Shown one piece after another: positions 1 to 9,350 of a stretch of 64,000 nt of DNA. Numbering within the stretch: the first letter of the stretch is position 1; every line of letters starts with the position of its first letter. This DNA is from Scleroderma bovista (lineage: Eukaryota > Basidiomycota > Agaricomycetes > Boletales > Sclerodermataceae), in contig JAYMGJ010000030.1 in NCBI GenBank assembly GCA_037178675.1, positions 1-64,000 on the forward strand. The letters run 5' to 3'. Both the position numbers and the translations under genes were made by a program. The notes below the pieces were generated by a model, which was given only the letters and a program-made list of their open reading frames with translations, was not told where the DNA came from and ran no database searches.

Positions 1-670
1 GTAGCAAGTTGGGATGGAGTGAGCATGGACCAGCCTGTCTCAGGAATATTAGAGACGGACCCAGCATCAGAATCATCATCAGAGTCTAGCTCAACAATCT
101 GTGCCATTTGTTCTGCAGCGTTTTGATGCTGCTTGCCTTTACCCTTGTAAGGCTGTTTTTCTTTTTCCTTCTTTCCTCCTCCTTTCCCTTTTCCACCACC
201 CTGATTCTTCGGTGGGAATGTAGAAGGTCCTGCAGTGGCATTAGGAGTGAACGTCTTCTTATAGTCATCACGGTGATCCGTGGTGTTATGATGTCCAGAA
301 CACTTCTTGCACCTAGGGCGAGAAGGTCCTGCCTGCACATTCTGTTCCTTCTTATTTGTCAGCATTATGGACTTGCTGGATTTCCTGGACATTCTTCCAT
401 TATTTTTGGAAGAACCACATCAAAGGTGAGGTGTTGGATGCCTGCAGCAATTTGAGCAGCGGTTGGGTTGACCAATAAGGTGGCCAGGAGTGTGGAAGCG
501 AAGCCTTGCCACTCATTTGGTAAGGCACCAAGAAGAAGCATTGCTTGAGCGGAGTCAGGGAGAGTGAGGCCATTAGAGGCCAAGTAACCAATCATGGACT
601 GCATCTGGTGTACAGCCAGAGTGGGATCCTGATTCCCTGGAATTACCATCTGAGTGAGATGTTTGAACTC
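1..670 (-). pseudogene. copia-type gag remnant (UBN2-like gag plus zinc knuckle)
   Basis: Read on the minus strand, this stretch encodes part of a Ty1/copia capsid protein. The run around 430-660 contains IPGNQDP, an LPDSAQAMLLL segment and EWQGFASTLLATL, which are typical of fungal copia gag. A frame change near 365 then leads to a zinc-knuckle-like CKKCSGHHNTTDH (about 290-330), a Gly/Lys-rich basic stretch (170-230), and an acidic Asp/Ser stretch near 75. The protease that should follow is cut off by the window start. The N-terminal half of gag is missing: the sequence switches near 665-690 to the next gene on the opposite strand. It is a truncated, frameshifted remnant. I see no LTR attached. 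Confidence 0.7.
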
Positions 671-2377
671 AACAAAGACGTTCACGACATGCAGACACCA
701 GACGCAGGCTATGAGTGGGTGGATGACAAGGATCGGTGCATCAAGTGCATACAGCGGGATCGACGGTGCACAGCGAACCCAGCCCGTGCTTGCTGGCAAT
801 GCTGTTGCAGCAAGATTGCATGCAGCATGATGACGGCAGTCAGAGCAAGGTCAAGGTCACGCTCACAAGCACCGAGGAAACCAGCACCACGTCAGCGCTC
901 ACCATCTGCACCCTCAACGCTCAATCGAGGAAGATCACAGTGTTCAAAAAGGCAATGTCAGACCCCGGCACCAGCGGCGGCCAATCCGCCCAGGAAACAA
1001 GGTAAGTCATTCATTATTCAAACCATTTAATATCATTTCTATCGATATTCCATGCAGTTTTTGATGGGGTACTGATCAATACTCCAGCATGGCTAGGGAA
1101 GACATTGAGGACGGCAAGTCCATTGTCAACAGCCGCCGGCAGTGGCACGAACCCTCCCACAACACCGGGAGACAGTACAAATACCTCCAATGTACAAGAT
1201 CTTGAGGAGGAGGTTGTCCGTTTGAGGGAAAAGCAGGCTGAAACGGAACGAAAGGTGGACGAAGCAAATGACAGGTTGGCCATTGTGCTCGGAGAAGTCG
1301 CCAGCTTATGGCAGGTGGTTGAAGCGATGCGGGAACAGATGTTCCCAACACCATCCCACCTTCAACGTCCGGCATCGCAGCCGGCATTTGCACCGACAGA
1401 GCCGGCATCTGACTCAACATGTGCCGAGGTCTCGCAGTGCGCTCACCCCAGTCCGCCAAGCCCATTGGCACTAGCACCTACCACTATGCTGGAAGAAATG
1501 GCGTCGTCCGGCAATCCATCCCAGCATGGCTCAAACGAGCCGACCAGCACCCACAATGCCTCAAGTCTTGAGGTGGCAACTCCAGGCTTGGTCGATGAAA
1601 GGGGTGCCAGCAAGCCAACTGGTGATAGCTACGACTGGGCCCCACCAAATGGTAAGTCTGTCAATTACCAAGCTATGTGCTACTGATCACAACATTGTGT
1701 TGTTGACACAGCGATTTGTGATGAAGTGCCCGCAACAATGGAGACCGGCAATATTCTGGCAATCAAGGTTAGCCCGCCGGAAGATGGAGATGTTGGGACG
1801 CCGGCATCCGATATGGAGATTGGGAGTTCCGATGCCGATGGCGGTGTCATGCACCAAACAGGTTTGGTACAGTGAACATGGCAGATAACGCCTATATTGA
1901 ACAATCCTTATGTGAAGGATAAGCACGACGGACCCCTCATCGTAGCCATCTATCGCACAAGAAGACTATCCTGATGCAAGAGATGAATGCCAATGCAGAC
2001 AGTCATCTATCACACGAGAACCGCCAAGAAGCAGAAGAAACTGAAGGAATAATGTCAATTGTGGTATGAGAAAGGAATGCACACGTCTGCAGTCCAACTC
2101 CCATACCAGAACGATCAAAGAAGCCAAAGAATTGATGGAGAAACGAAGGAGAAAGAGAAGAAATGATTTTTAGTGCCCAAATGTCATTTTTAGGCGCCTA
2201 GTGCTGGCATTCCGATATTTTGAATAGCTCCATCGTTTCTGAAGCTATCAGGCACGTAACTATACCGTCAGAGAGCCTAGAACATGGTCTATCTGCCTGT
2301 CAAGTTTCGACGCAAATCCGTTCATTTCCCACAGAGATATTCCCCCCGCAATCCAGACATTCACTTCATCGCTCACT

Positions 2378-2770
2378 ATGGAGTCCGTATTTTCTCTGGA
2401 TCATTTCTCCGCTATTGCTGCAGATCTCCACTATGTCCTGCTCTTAGGACAGCCTCTCCAAGAGTTCCCGTGCACTGCCTGGCACATATCTTCCCAGCCT
2501 GCTCCCTCAGTCCCTCTCGTTCTCGGTCAGCGCATTCTCCTCGTCAGTCCTGCGTCAAGGATGTACTTTAGTCATCTTAGGTCTATTTTCAAGCTTGAGA
2601 AGTCTTCTCTGGTTGTCTCTGTGTCCCCTGAGCCCTCAGCCTATGGTCCCTTCCTCCCAGATACTTGCCATGTCCATCTTCCTCTGTTGTTTGTCTCGCT
2701 TTCCTGGATGCATCAAATTCAGTACTCTATCTGCTTCCCTACTTTCAGACAATGTCCCCCAGCACCATGA
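2378..2770 (+). CDS. LTR-embedded reading frame, R1-1 copy (130 codons)
   Basis: An open frame in the U3 part of R1-1 encodes a protein with segments such as FSAIAADLHYVLLLGQPL, SSQPAPSVPLVLGQ and PEPSAYGPFLPDTCHVHLPL. The same frame is open in R1-3 (25735-26223) and, with about 60 percent or more identity, in the R2 LTRs (for example 29355-29852), with no gaps over at least 113 codons. I recognise no known domain. It lacks the first 30 or so residues seen in R1-3 because the upstream frame is broken here. Function unknown. It could be an LTR-encoded accessory protein or a captured exon. Confidence 0.5.
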   Translation: MESVFSLDHFSAIAADLHYVLLLGQPLQEFPCTAWHISSQPAPSVPLVLGQRILLVSPASRMYFSHLRSIFKLEKSSLVVSVSPEPSAYGPFLPDTCHVHLPLLFVSLSWMHQIQYSICFPTFRQCPPAP

Positions 2771-3386
2771 CAGTTATTCCCCCCCACTTTATAGTGCTAT
2801 TAGGAAGAAGAACCCTCTCTCATTCTTTCCCAGAAGTGAGCTCGTCAAGGGAGCCCATGGTTGTGCTTCAGCGGCGCTAGAACACATGCACTATACCTTA
2901 GTGTATGCTGACCCCCCAAAAAGACCTCTGGACCCCTGGTACCCTTCTTGTGGCTGTTTTGTCTCGGATCAATTCCCCTATTAATCTCAGATCTTCCCCA
3001 TTGTTGTCCCATCAAATTCTTGATGGTACACAGCCCCCCCATCAAACTTCTTAGGCTGTGCATCAATGACTCCTTCTGCTGTGCAGTGACTCATCCCTTG
3101 CTTACTGATGCTCTCTTGTCATCAGTATTACTCTATCCCTTTCGCATTTTTGGTATATTACTCAGCTGATGACTCACTCCCTTACCAATCAATCTTGTCA
3201 TGCAGCTTACTCATTCCTTTACTCAGCAGCTAATTCATGCTTCCTATGCTTACTCATTCCTGCTTATCCCTTGCTTACTGATCACTTACAAACCCCTTAC
3301 AAAGCTCTTACCAATCCCTTACCAATCCTTGACAAATTCTGCTTACTCCCTTCTCTTTTTGTACTTTAATGCTGTGCCCCCCCATG

Positions 3387-3394
3387 TATTTAAA
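3387..3394 (+). promoter_or_regulatory. TATA-like box of R1-1 LTR
   Basis: TATTTAAA sits about 550 bp before the LTR end, after a C-run and a block rich in CTTAC repeats, at the same relative position in R1-3 (26839-26846). It is the likely U3/R promoter of the retrotransposon. Confidence 0.5.
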
Positions 3395-4167
3395 CCCCTG
3401 GGCTCAGCCCAGTGAAAAGACCCAAAATTGCATGAAATTATCCCTCTCTCAGACTCTCTCAGTCAGTATCCCCTCAGCTCTTTGAGTCTTGTAGGCTTCA
3501 GTGAAGGTCTAAAGGCTCTAATATCTCAAGTTTATTCAGTCTATTCAAGTCCAAGTGTTTCTCTAGGCTCAAGCGGAGTCTAGCCAGTCAATCCTTCATC
3601 TCTCATTGCTTCAGGACGTCAGGAGCCCCCTTGTCCCCTTGCTGCACCCATCTCTAGGTGTAGTATTGCTGTTTCAGTCTCAGTCAACCCAATCCCCACT
3701 TTGACACTTCCTAGGCCTTAGGAAGAGTCCAGACCCCTATCCCCTTTGTCTTCTATTACTCCTGTACCCCAGGAGTATCCTGCATCATCTGCATCACCCT
3801 GTTGGTGTAGATCCCCTTCCCCCCTCCTCAGCACATCCTCTCTGGACACCGCGGAGGTAAACCACCACTTGCACATATTTGTAGTCCTTTGTTGGTGTTG
3901 TGTTTGGGTTATTACTCCGACCCAAATCCACACTTTGACTCACAGCGGGCACGATGCCGGTGTGCAAATGCAAACGGACTAATTTTCTTTTATCATACCT
4001 ACATCTTTTGTACAATTTTCGATTCCTATTCCATGTATACCATATACATTGCATTGTAAAGTATATTTATGGATGTAGAGTTGTCCTTGTGAATCATTGA
4101 TGCAGCCTGCGAACTCTGTCAGAGACATGCCAGTAATGGTCTCAACCACAGCCATGAACACATTGCC

Positions 4168-4965
4168 AATATGTCGCTGGCACATGCAAGATTTACCTGT
4201 GGAGTAATTTTTCAACATCAGTGATATACATGAATACCAAGAGGAGGCTAGATATGTCCTGCAGATGTAACTAAAATTGCCGTGTATGGTGGCATCAAGT
4301 ATTGGAAGGAGCAACATACTTTAATCCACTGTTGGCACAACATAATTGGCAGAACATACAAGGGCGACATCCACTCGGCACTGCATTGGCACATACATAT
4401 GGCATACAATCAGCACAACCACCAGCAGCATTACATCCACACTGCTGGAACACACCATCAGCATAACATTGGCACTTGCAAACCATTGGCACAAGACACT
4501 ATCGGCACGGCACAACATAGGATCAGCACAACATAGGATCGGCGCAACATAACGTTGGCACACCATAGGATCAGTGCAACATAACATCGGCACAACATAG
4601 GATTGGCACAACATAGGATCAGCGCAACATAATATCGGCACAACATACTATCGGCACATCACACTATTGACACAGCACACTATTGGCACTATGTACATAC
4701 TATCCCAATCTCTTGCCGGCAAATGCAAGATTTACCTCTGGAGTAATTCTTCAATGTTACCGATATACATAAATAGCAAGAGTATATATAATTGCCGTGG
4801 ATGGCAGCATTAGGTATTGATAGGGGTAACATACTGTAATCAGCACAGCATTCCATTGGCACATGCATATGGTAGACAGTCGGCACACACCCCAGCGGCA
4901 GGACATACATTCGTAATACAATCAGCACTTGTATAACATCGGCACTTGCCCACTATCGGCACTAC
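4168..4965. repeat. CGG-containing short-repeat array within a duplicated block
   Basis: Between about 4330 and 4700 a unit of roughly 19-20 bp, approximately ATCGGCACAACATAGG, recurs many times with variants in which CGGCAC has become TGGCAC. A preceding block (4168-4340: GCAAGATTTACC, GGAGTAAT, ATTGCCGTG, GCAACATAC) is repeated at about 4723-4870, followed by more TCGGCAC units to 4965, so the array is itself part of a larger duplication. It lies 3' of Z1, as the second array (44950-45770) lies 3' of Z2. No spacer structure of a CRISPR kind is present. Confidence 0.7.
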
Positions 4966-5095
4966 ACAACTATGCCAATCTTTCCAGTGGTGAGATGGAT
5001 GAACTATATATGGAAACCATTATTATATAATCATTCAATTGTGATTTCCATTCCACGTCAATTCCATCTTGTCAACTTGCATCTTTGCTACCGCG

Positions 5096-6347
5096 ATGCC
5101 ACCTAAGTCTGTCAGATTTGATAGCGCAAGTCCGCGGAAATTGAGTGAGTAATTTCTCTCCTCTGAGCTGATCTGCATGACATCGTTATCAGCCATTCCT
5201 GCACTGCCAGTGTGGCACCTGCCTCCATCCATTGTCGACGAACACCTGCCATCAAGCATGGACTGGATGCCACCCTCTCCCCCATGCCACGGGATGCGCA
5301 CAGGTGAAACGAGCGCAAATGTGTCTGTGAGGAACAAGGATGCAATGTCTGTGGACAGCAACAGACAAGCAACAGTGGCAAACGATCAGTTACCGGCCCA
5401 CTCGCAATCAGCTCCGATTAACCTCCCTGGCCCCTCAGCACATGAGATGCGTGCAGCAACCTCCACGACTAGATCCCAGGCTTGGATGCCACCATCTCCT
5501 CCAATCGCTGCAGGTCCATCCAATGTGCCATCTACCCTCACCATTCGGTCGCAGGCATCAATGCCACCCCCGGCAGCAATGCCAACTACCCCATCGGTTT
5601 GGCCATCATCCCAAGGGACCCAACTGCAAGCATGGATGCCACCGTCGCCATCCCCCACGATGGCTGCATGGATCCCGCCCTCTCCAGTGCACGTGCCACG
5701 TATTGGGACGTCATCCCCATCGATGCCGGCATCCTCAGTCCCTGCATCACCATCCAGCCCGGCATCACCATCCAGCCTGGCATCAAGCCAGCTGATTCCC
5801 ACCTCCCCAATGGAGGCAGAATCATCTCCTGAGGCTGCATCTGGATCGCATGCACGATTCTGGGAACACGTGCATGCAGAGGATGGTAAGTCAGTATTAC
5901 TGCAGGAATTATGTGTATTTAACAATCATCCAGTGGATTATTTTGAAATGGTGGACAGGATTAACGCATTGCATGAGGATTTGGATCCATTCATGAATGA
6001 TGCGCCTTCATGTAAGTCTCTCTTGGGCTTCATCCATAGTATCAGTTGATCAGTTGTCATCTAGTGGCCTCTGCAAGGCAAGTCGCTACATCCGTCCCTC
6101 CTAGGCACTTGCCCGACCTACTCCCACTCGATGCTGGCCTTGACCACTCTATCATCGCGGCCTACATTCATTACGCAAATACGTTGCTCGACACTGCCAG
6201 GCTGTGGAGATCGGAAATGTGCCGGAGAGCAATGTTGGTGAATGTGCGGGATATGTTGACTAGGTCAGCCTGACTTGGCGAGAATGGTGACATAATTGAG
6301 GCCGATCACCCTGAGGATGTGGTAGTATTAGATCCCTCCAAGCTGTA
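5096..6347 (+). pseudogene. N1: VRF-motif protein with W-x-PPSP repeats
   Basis: ATG at 5096 opens MPPKSVRFDSASPRKL. Intron 5145-5192 (GTGAGT...CAG) joins a long exon to about 5885. The central region repeats a short linear motif, WMPPSP or WIPPSP, about five times (near 5263, 5485, 5634, 5668), within a Pro/Ser-rich, probably disordered protein. After one or two short introns (donors near 5886 and 6013) the C-terminal exon carries IIAAYIHYANTLLDTARLWR, matching LITMYQQYADKLVEETREWR in the paralogue N2 (49492-50812). A TGA at about 6273, where CGA would be expected, truncates the tail; the frame then runs to TAG 6345-6347. It converges on L1, about 80 bp away. I do not recognise a named domain. 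Confidence 0.55.
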
Positions 6348-6425
6348 GTGTTACAGTAGTGCCGCAATAAAATCTTTCAGGACAACAAATTGAAAATTTG
6401 ACAATACAACTATTCTACAGATATA

Positions 6426-7549
6426 TTATTTGCGGTGTCTCTTTGGGCTGGGCGTAGGGACATCGGCATCTGGCCGCTTTGGCTGCCTTCTTTGCCATTC
6501 CAGTTGACTCGGCCCGGAAACAGCATTGACACTTTGAGCCCTGGCAATCCGGCGTGTGCTGGCAGCCCGCTTCCCCTTGCCTCCAGAGTGTGTGACATCA
6601 TCATCCCCTGATCAACCACCCTCCATCCCATTTGTGTTGCCAATGGAATCCATAGTTAATTCACCAACTATCATTTGTTGGAATTGGTAAATGGATATTG
6701 AAATAGGCAGACTTACATTCCACTGGCGCATCGGCTGTGCTCTTTTTAACCCAGGGCTTTGGCTTCATCGGTCCGTTAGCCATGACGTTTCCGGGATCCA
6801 TATGTGTTTCTTATATGAGAATATGTGCCATTTCCAAGTAATTGAGACTGATACCCACCTTGCTGTTTAGGTTCGGCCGGCTGCCGTGCTGTCAGTGCCG
6901 TTGATGCTCTTCGTGAAGATGTTGCCACCGGCATAACAAAACCAAGCACCATGCACTGTTTTCCTTAGATGATCTTGCATTATGTCCATCCGAGTCATCC
7001 TCTATATATAAACTTCATATTCTGACAACAACAATATTCAAAGGAACTGACCAGGCTGTTCAATGGGCATTGTATGGCTTGCTGACAGGGATGTTCCAAA
7101 TGTAGGAGGATCAAATGCTTGGAATATGTATAGGGTGTACCATCATCCCAGTTTGACCGGCATCGGTTTTTGTTTGTTGCACCGGACTCCCTCTCCTCTG
7201 CCTCTGAGGCCTCTTCTTTTATGCATGTCAATGGTTGTATAACAGGGTTGAAAGATCCATACCTATTGTGCGCCGTCTCTTCCGACTATTTGCAAGTTCC
7301 ACATCCGGTGCCGCATGTTCTTTGAACCAGTCAAAACAAGTTGATAAAAGTATTCAGAGCTAACCTTCCAGGGGTGGCTTTTCTCCACTTATCATTCCGG
7401 CCACTGAGTCCTCACAATCTGATACTGGATCTTGTAATCCACCATCCATATCTCTCCATTTGCGAAATGTCAGTACATCTTCTGGATCTGTCACTTGCCT
7501 GTCCTGCCAGAATTCCAGTACCTTGGTAACCTCCTGATTTGTGAGCCGG
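6426..7549 (-). pseudogene. L1: 3' part of a basic multi-exon gene (L family), 5' end lost
   Basis: On the minus strand, several short exons separated by introns with GTAAG donors (seen as CTTAC on the plus strand near 6711) encode a protein related to L2 (52701-58127). Shared segments include RLTNQEVTKVLEFWQDRQVTDP (about 7460-7540), matching RLTNKEATEILEWW-DRQVSDP in L2, and a tail containing RPKRP just before the stop at 6426-6428. The first two thirds of the gene (the KKRKK and WLYNH part seen in L2) are missing because R1-2 begins at 7550. It is tail-to-tail with N1. Function unknown. Confidence 0.5.
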
Positions 7550-8822
7550 TGTCACGCACCAAACAGGTTTGGTACAGTGAACATGGAAGATAACACCTAT
7601 ATCGAATGATCCTTATGCGAAGGATAAGCACAACAGACCCTCATCGTAGCCATCTATCGCACAAGAAGACTATCCTGATGTGAGAGATGAATGCCAATGC
7701 AGACAGTCATCTATCACACGAGAACCGCCAAGAAGCAGAAGAAACTGAAGGAATAATGTCAATTGTGGTATGAGAAAGAAATGCACACGTCTGCAGTCCA
7801 ACTCCCATACCAGAACGATCAAAGAAGCCGAAGAATTGAAGGAGAAACAAAGGAGAAAGAGAAGAAATGATTTTTTAGCGCCCAAATGTCATTTTTAGGC
7901 ACCCAGTGCCAGCATTCCGATATCTTGAATAGCTCCGTCGTTTCTGAAGCTATCAGGCACGTGACTATACCGTCAGAGAGCTTAGAGCGTGGTCTATCTG
8001 CCTGTCAAGTTCTGATACAAATCCATTCATTTCCCACGGAGATATTCCCCCCGCAATCCAGACATTTGCTTCATCGCTCACTATGGAGTCCGTATTTTCT
8101 CTGGATCATTTCTCCACTATTGCTGCAGATCTCCACTATGTCCTGCTCTTAGGACAGCCTCTCCCAGAGTTCCCGTGCACTGCCTGGCACATATCTTCCC
8201 AGCCTGCTCCCTCAGTCCCTCTCGTTCTCGGTCAGTGCGTTCTCCTCGTCAGTCCTGCGTCAAGGATGTACTTTGGTCATCTTAGGTCTATTTTCAAGCT
8301 TGAGAAGTCTTCTCTGGTCGTCTCTGTGTCCCCTGAGCCCTCAGCCTATGGTCCCTTCCTCCCAGATACTTGCCATGTCCATCTTCCTCTGTCGTTCGTC
8401 TCGCTTCCCTGGATGCGTTGAATTCAATACTCTATCCGCTTCCCTACTTTCAGACGACGTCCCCCAGCACCATGACAGTTATTCCCCCACTTTATAGTGC
8501 TATTAGGAAGAAGAACCCTCTCTCGTTCTTTCCCAGAAGAGAGCTCGTCAAGGGAGCCCATGGTTGTGCTTCAGCGGCGCTAGAACACATGCACTATAGT
8601 ATGCTGACCCCCCAAAAGACCTCTGGACCCCTGGTACCCTTCTTGTGGCTGTTTTGTCTCGGATCAATTCCCCTGTTTATCTCAGATCTTCCCCATTGTT
8701 GTCCCATCAAATTCCTGATGGTACACAGCCCCCCATCAAACTTCTTAGGCTGTGCATCAATGACTCCTTCTGCTGTGCAGTGACTCATCCCTTGCTTACT
8801 GATGCTCTCTTGTCATCAGTAT
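7550..8822 (+). mobile_element. R1-2: 3'-truncated R1 LTR
   Basis: It starts TGTCACGCACCAAAC, preceded by CCGG (7546-7549). The sequence follows R1-1 and R1-3 closely until about 8822 (TGTCATCAGTAT), then diverges, so the last 800 or so bases with TATA, R and U5 are missing and no right target copy exists. Confidence 0.75.
8083..8421 (+). CDS. LTR-embedded reading frame, R1-2 copy (112 codons)
   Basis: This is the same LTR frame as in R1-1, open from a Met equivalent to the internal Met of R1-3 through HLPLSFVSLPWM, then stopped by TGA where the other copies have CGA. Unknown function. Confidence 0.4.
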   Translation: MESVFSLDHFSTIAADLHYVLLLGQPLPEFPCTAWHISSQPAPSVPLVLGQCVLLVSPASRMYFGHLRSIFKLEKSSLVVSVSPEPSAYGPFLPDTCHVHLPLSFVSLPWMR

Positions 8823-9350
8823 CATCAGGAAATCAGTGAGAGTTAGATCATTGTTGACCTACCATTACCTACAATTGTCAGCAATAAAATTACATCCAAG
8901 GTGTATCAGAATGATACACTGAAAGACCAAATTATATAATCACCAAGTGAGTTTGGAAGCATGGACAACTCCGAAAGTACAGTGGACATTTGGAGGAACA
9001 ACCATCCCGTCACAAGCGGGCATCCCCGCCTTTCGCTATAACCGCGAGGTACGTGTTGTCAGGACTACCACTCCGCTACGTCTGACCATTTTCAAATTTC
9101 GTTTATGGTCATTTTCATTCCTACTGTCGAGCCACAATCGATCGTCCCTGCCTTTTTCTGTAACTCTGGGGTACGTGCTGTCGAGGCTATCACCTTGCTA
9201 CAACTCACCAATCTCACCATTCATTTCAGGTCTTTTCATGACCACCATCCCACCACAATCGAGCAACCCCGTCTTTCGTAGTAAGTGCCGGTGGGCTTGG
9301 TGCTTTCTCTGTAGTTACTGGTGTTTGTTGGGACTACTGCCCTGTACTTT
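8823..9350. repeat. non-coding stretch with about three imperfect direct repeats of about 100 bp
   Basis: I see no gene here. From about 8995 to 9290 three diverged units recur, each with CACAATCGA/CACAAGCGG, CCCGCCTTTC or similar, and GGTACGTG(T/C)TGTC. The segment lies between the truncated R1-2 and R2-A and may be remains of an older element. Confidence 0.35.

Larger units (their letters stand above)
1845..3944 (+). mobile_element. R1-1: solo LTR, family R1 (about 2.1 kb)
   Basis: It starts TGTCATGCACCAAAC and ends GACTCACA, so TG...CA ends, flanked by a perfect 4-bp repeat GCGG (1841-1844 and 3945-3948). A TATA-like TATTTAAA lies at 3387-3394. Near-identical units occur at 7550, 25299 and, inverted, 37278-39724. 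Length and features fit a long solo LTR; no internal retrotransposon sequence accompanies it. Near the 5' end is a 7-bp inverted repeat, ACCAAAC-AG-GTTTGGT. It lies inside the last exon of Z1. Confidence 0.8.
690..3982 (+). pseudogene. Z1: Zn2Cys6-cluster plus coiled-coil protein, interrupted by an R1 LTR
   Basis: The first visible exon (about 690-1001) encodes a cysteine cluster spaced CX2CX6CX7CX2CX6C (about 736-830), which fits a fungal Zn(II)2Cys6 (Gal4-type) DNA-binding domain, followed by an Arg/Ser-rich linker. Intron 1002-1057 leads to an exon (1058-1651) that starts with FDGVLI and holds a heptad-like coiled coil (DLEEEVVRLREKQAE onward, about 1198-1330) and a Pro/Ser-rich tail. Intron 1652-1711 leads to a last exon that is split at 1844 by an R1 LTR and resumes at 3949, ending at TAA 3980-3982. 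Removing the LTR and one GCGG target copy restores an open frame, so the insertion is the main lesion seen. The 5' end is lost at the copia remnant. Z2 (46503-48590) is a paralogue with the same cysteine spacing and FDGVLI motif. The role is inferred: DNA-binding dimer. Confidence 0.65.

Noticed and set aside
4330..4700. Regular short repeats resembling a CRISPR array
   Set aside because: Units are adjacent and degenerate with no unique spacers, the genome is fungal, and no cas genes are present.
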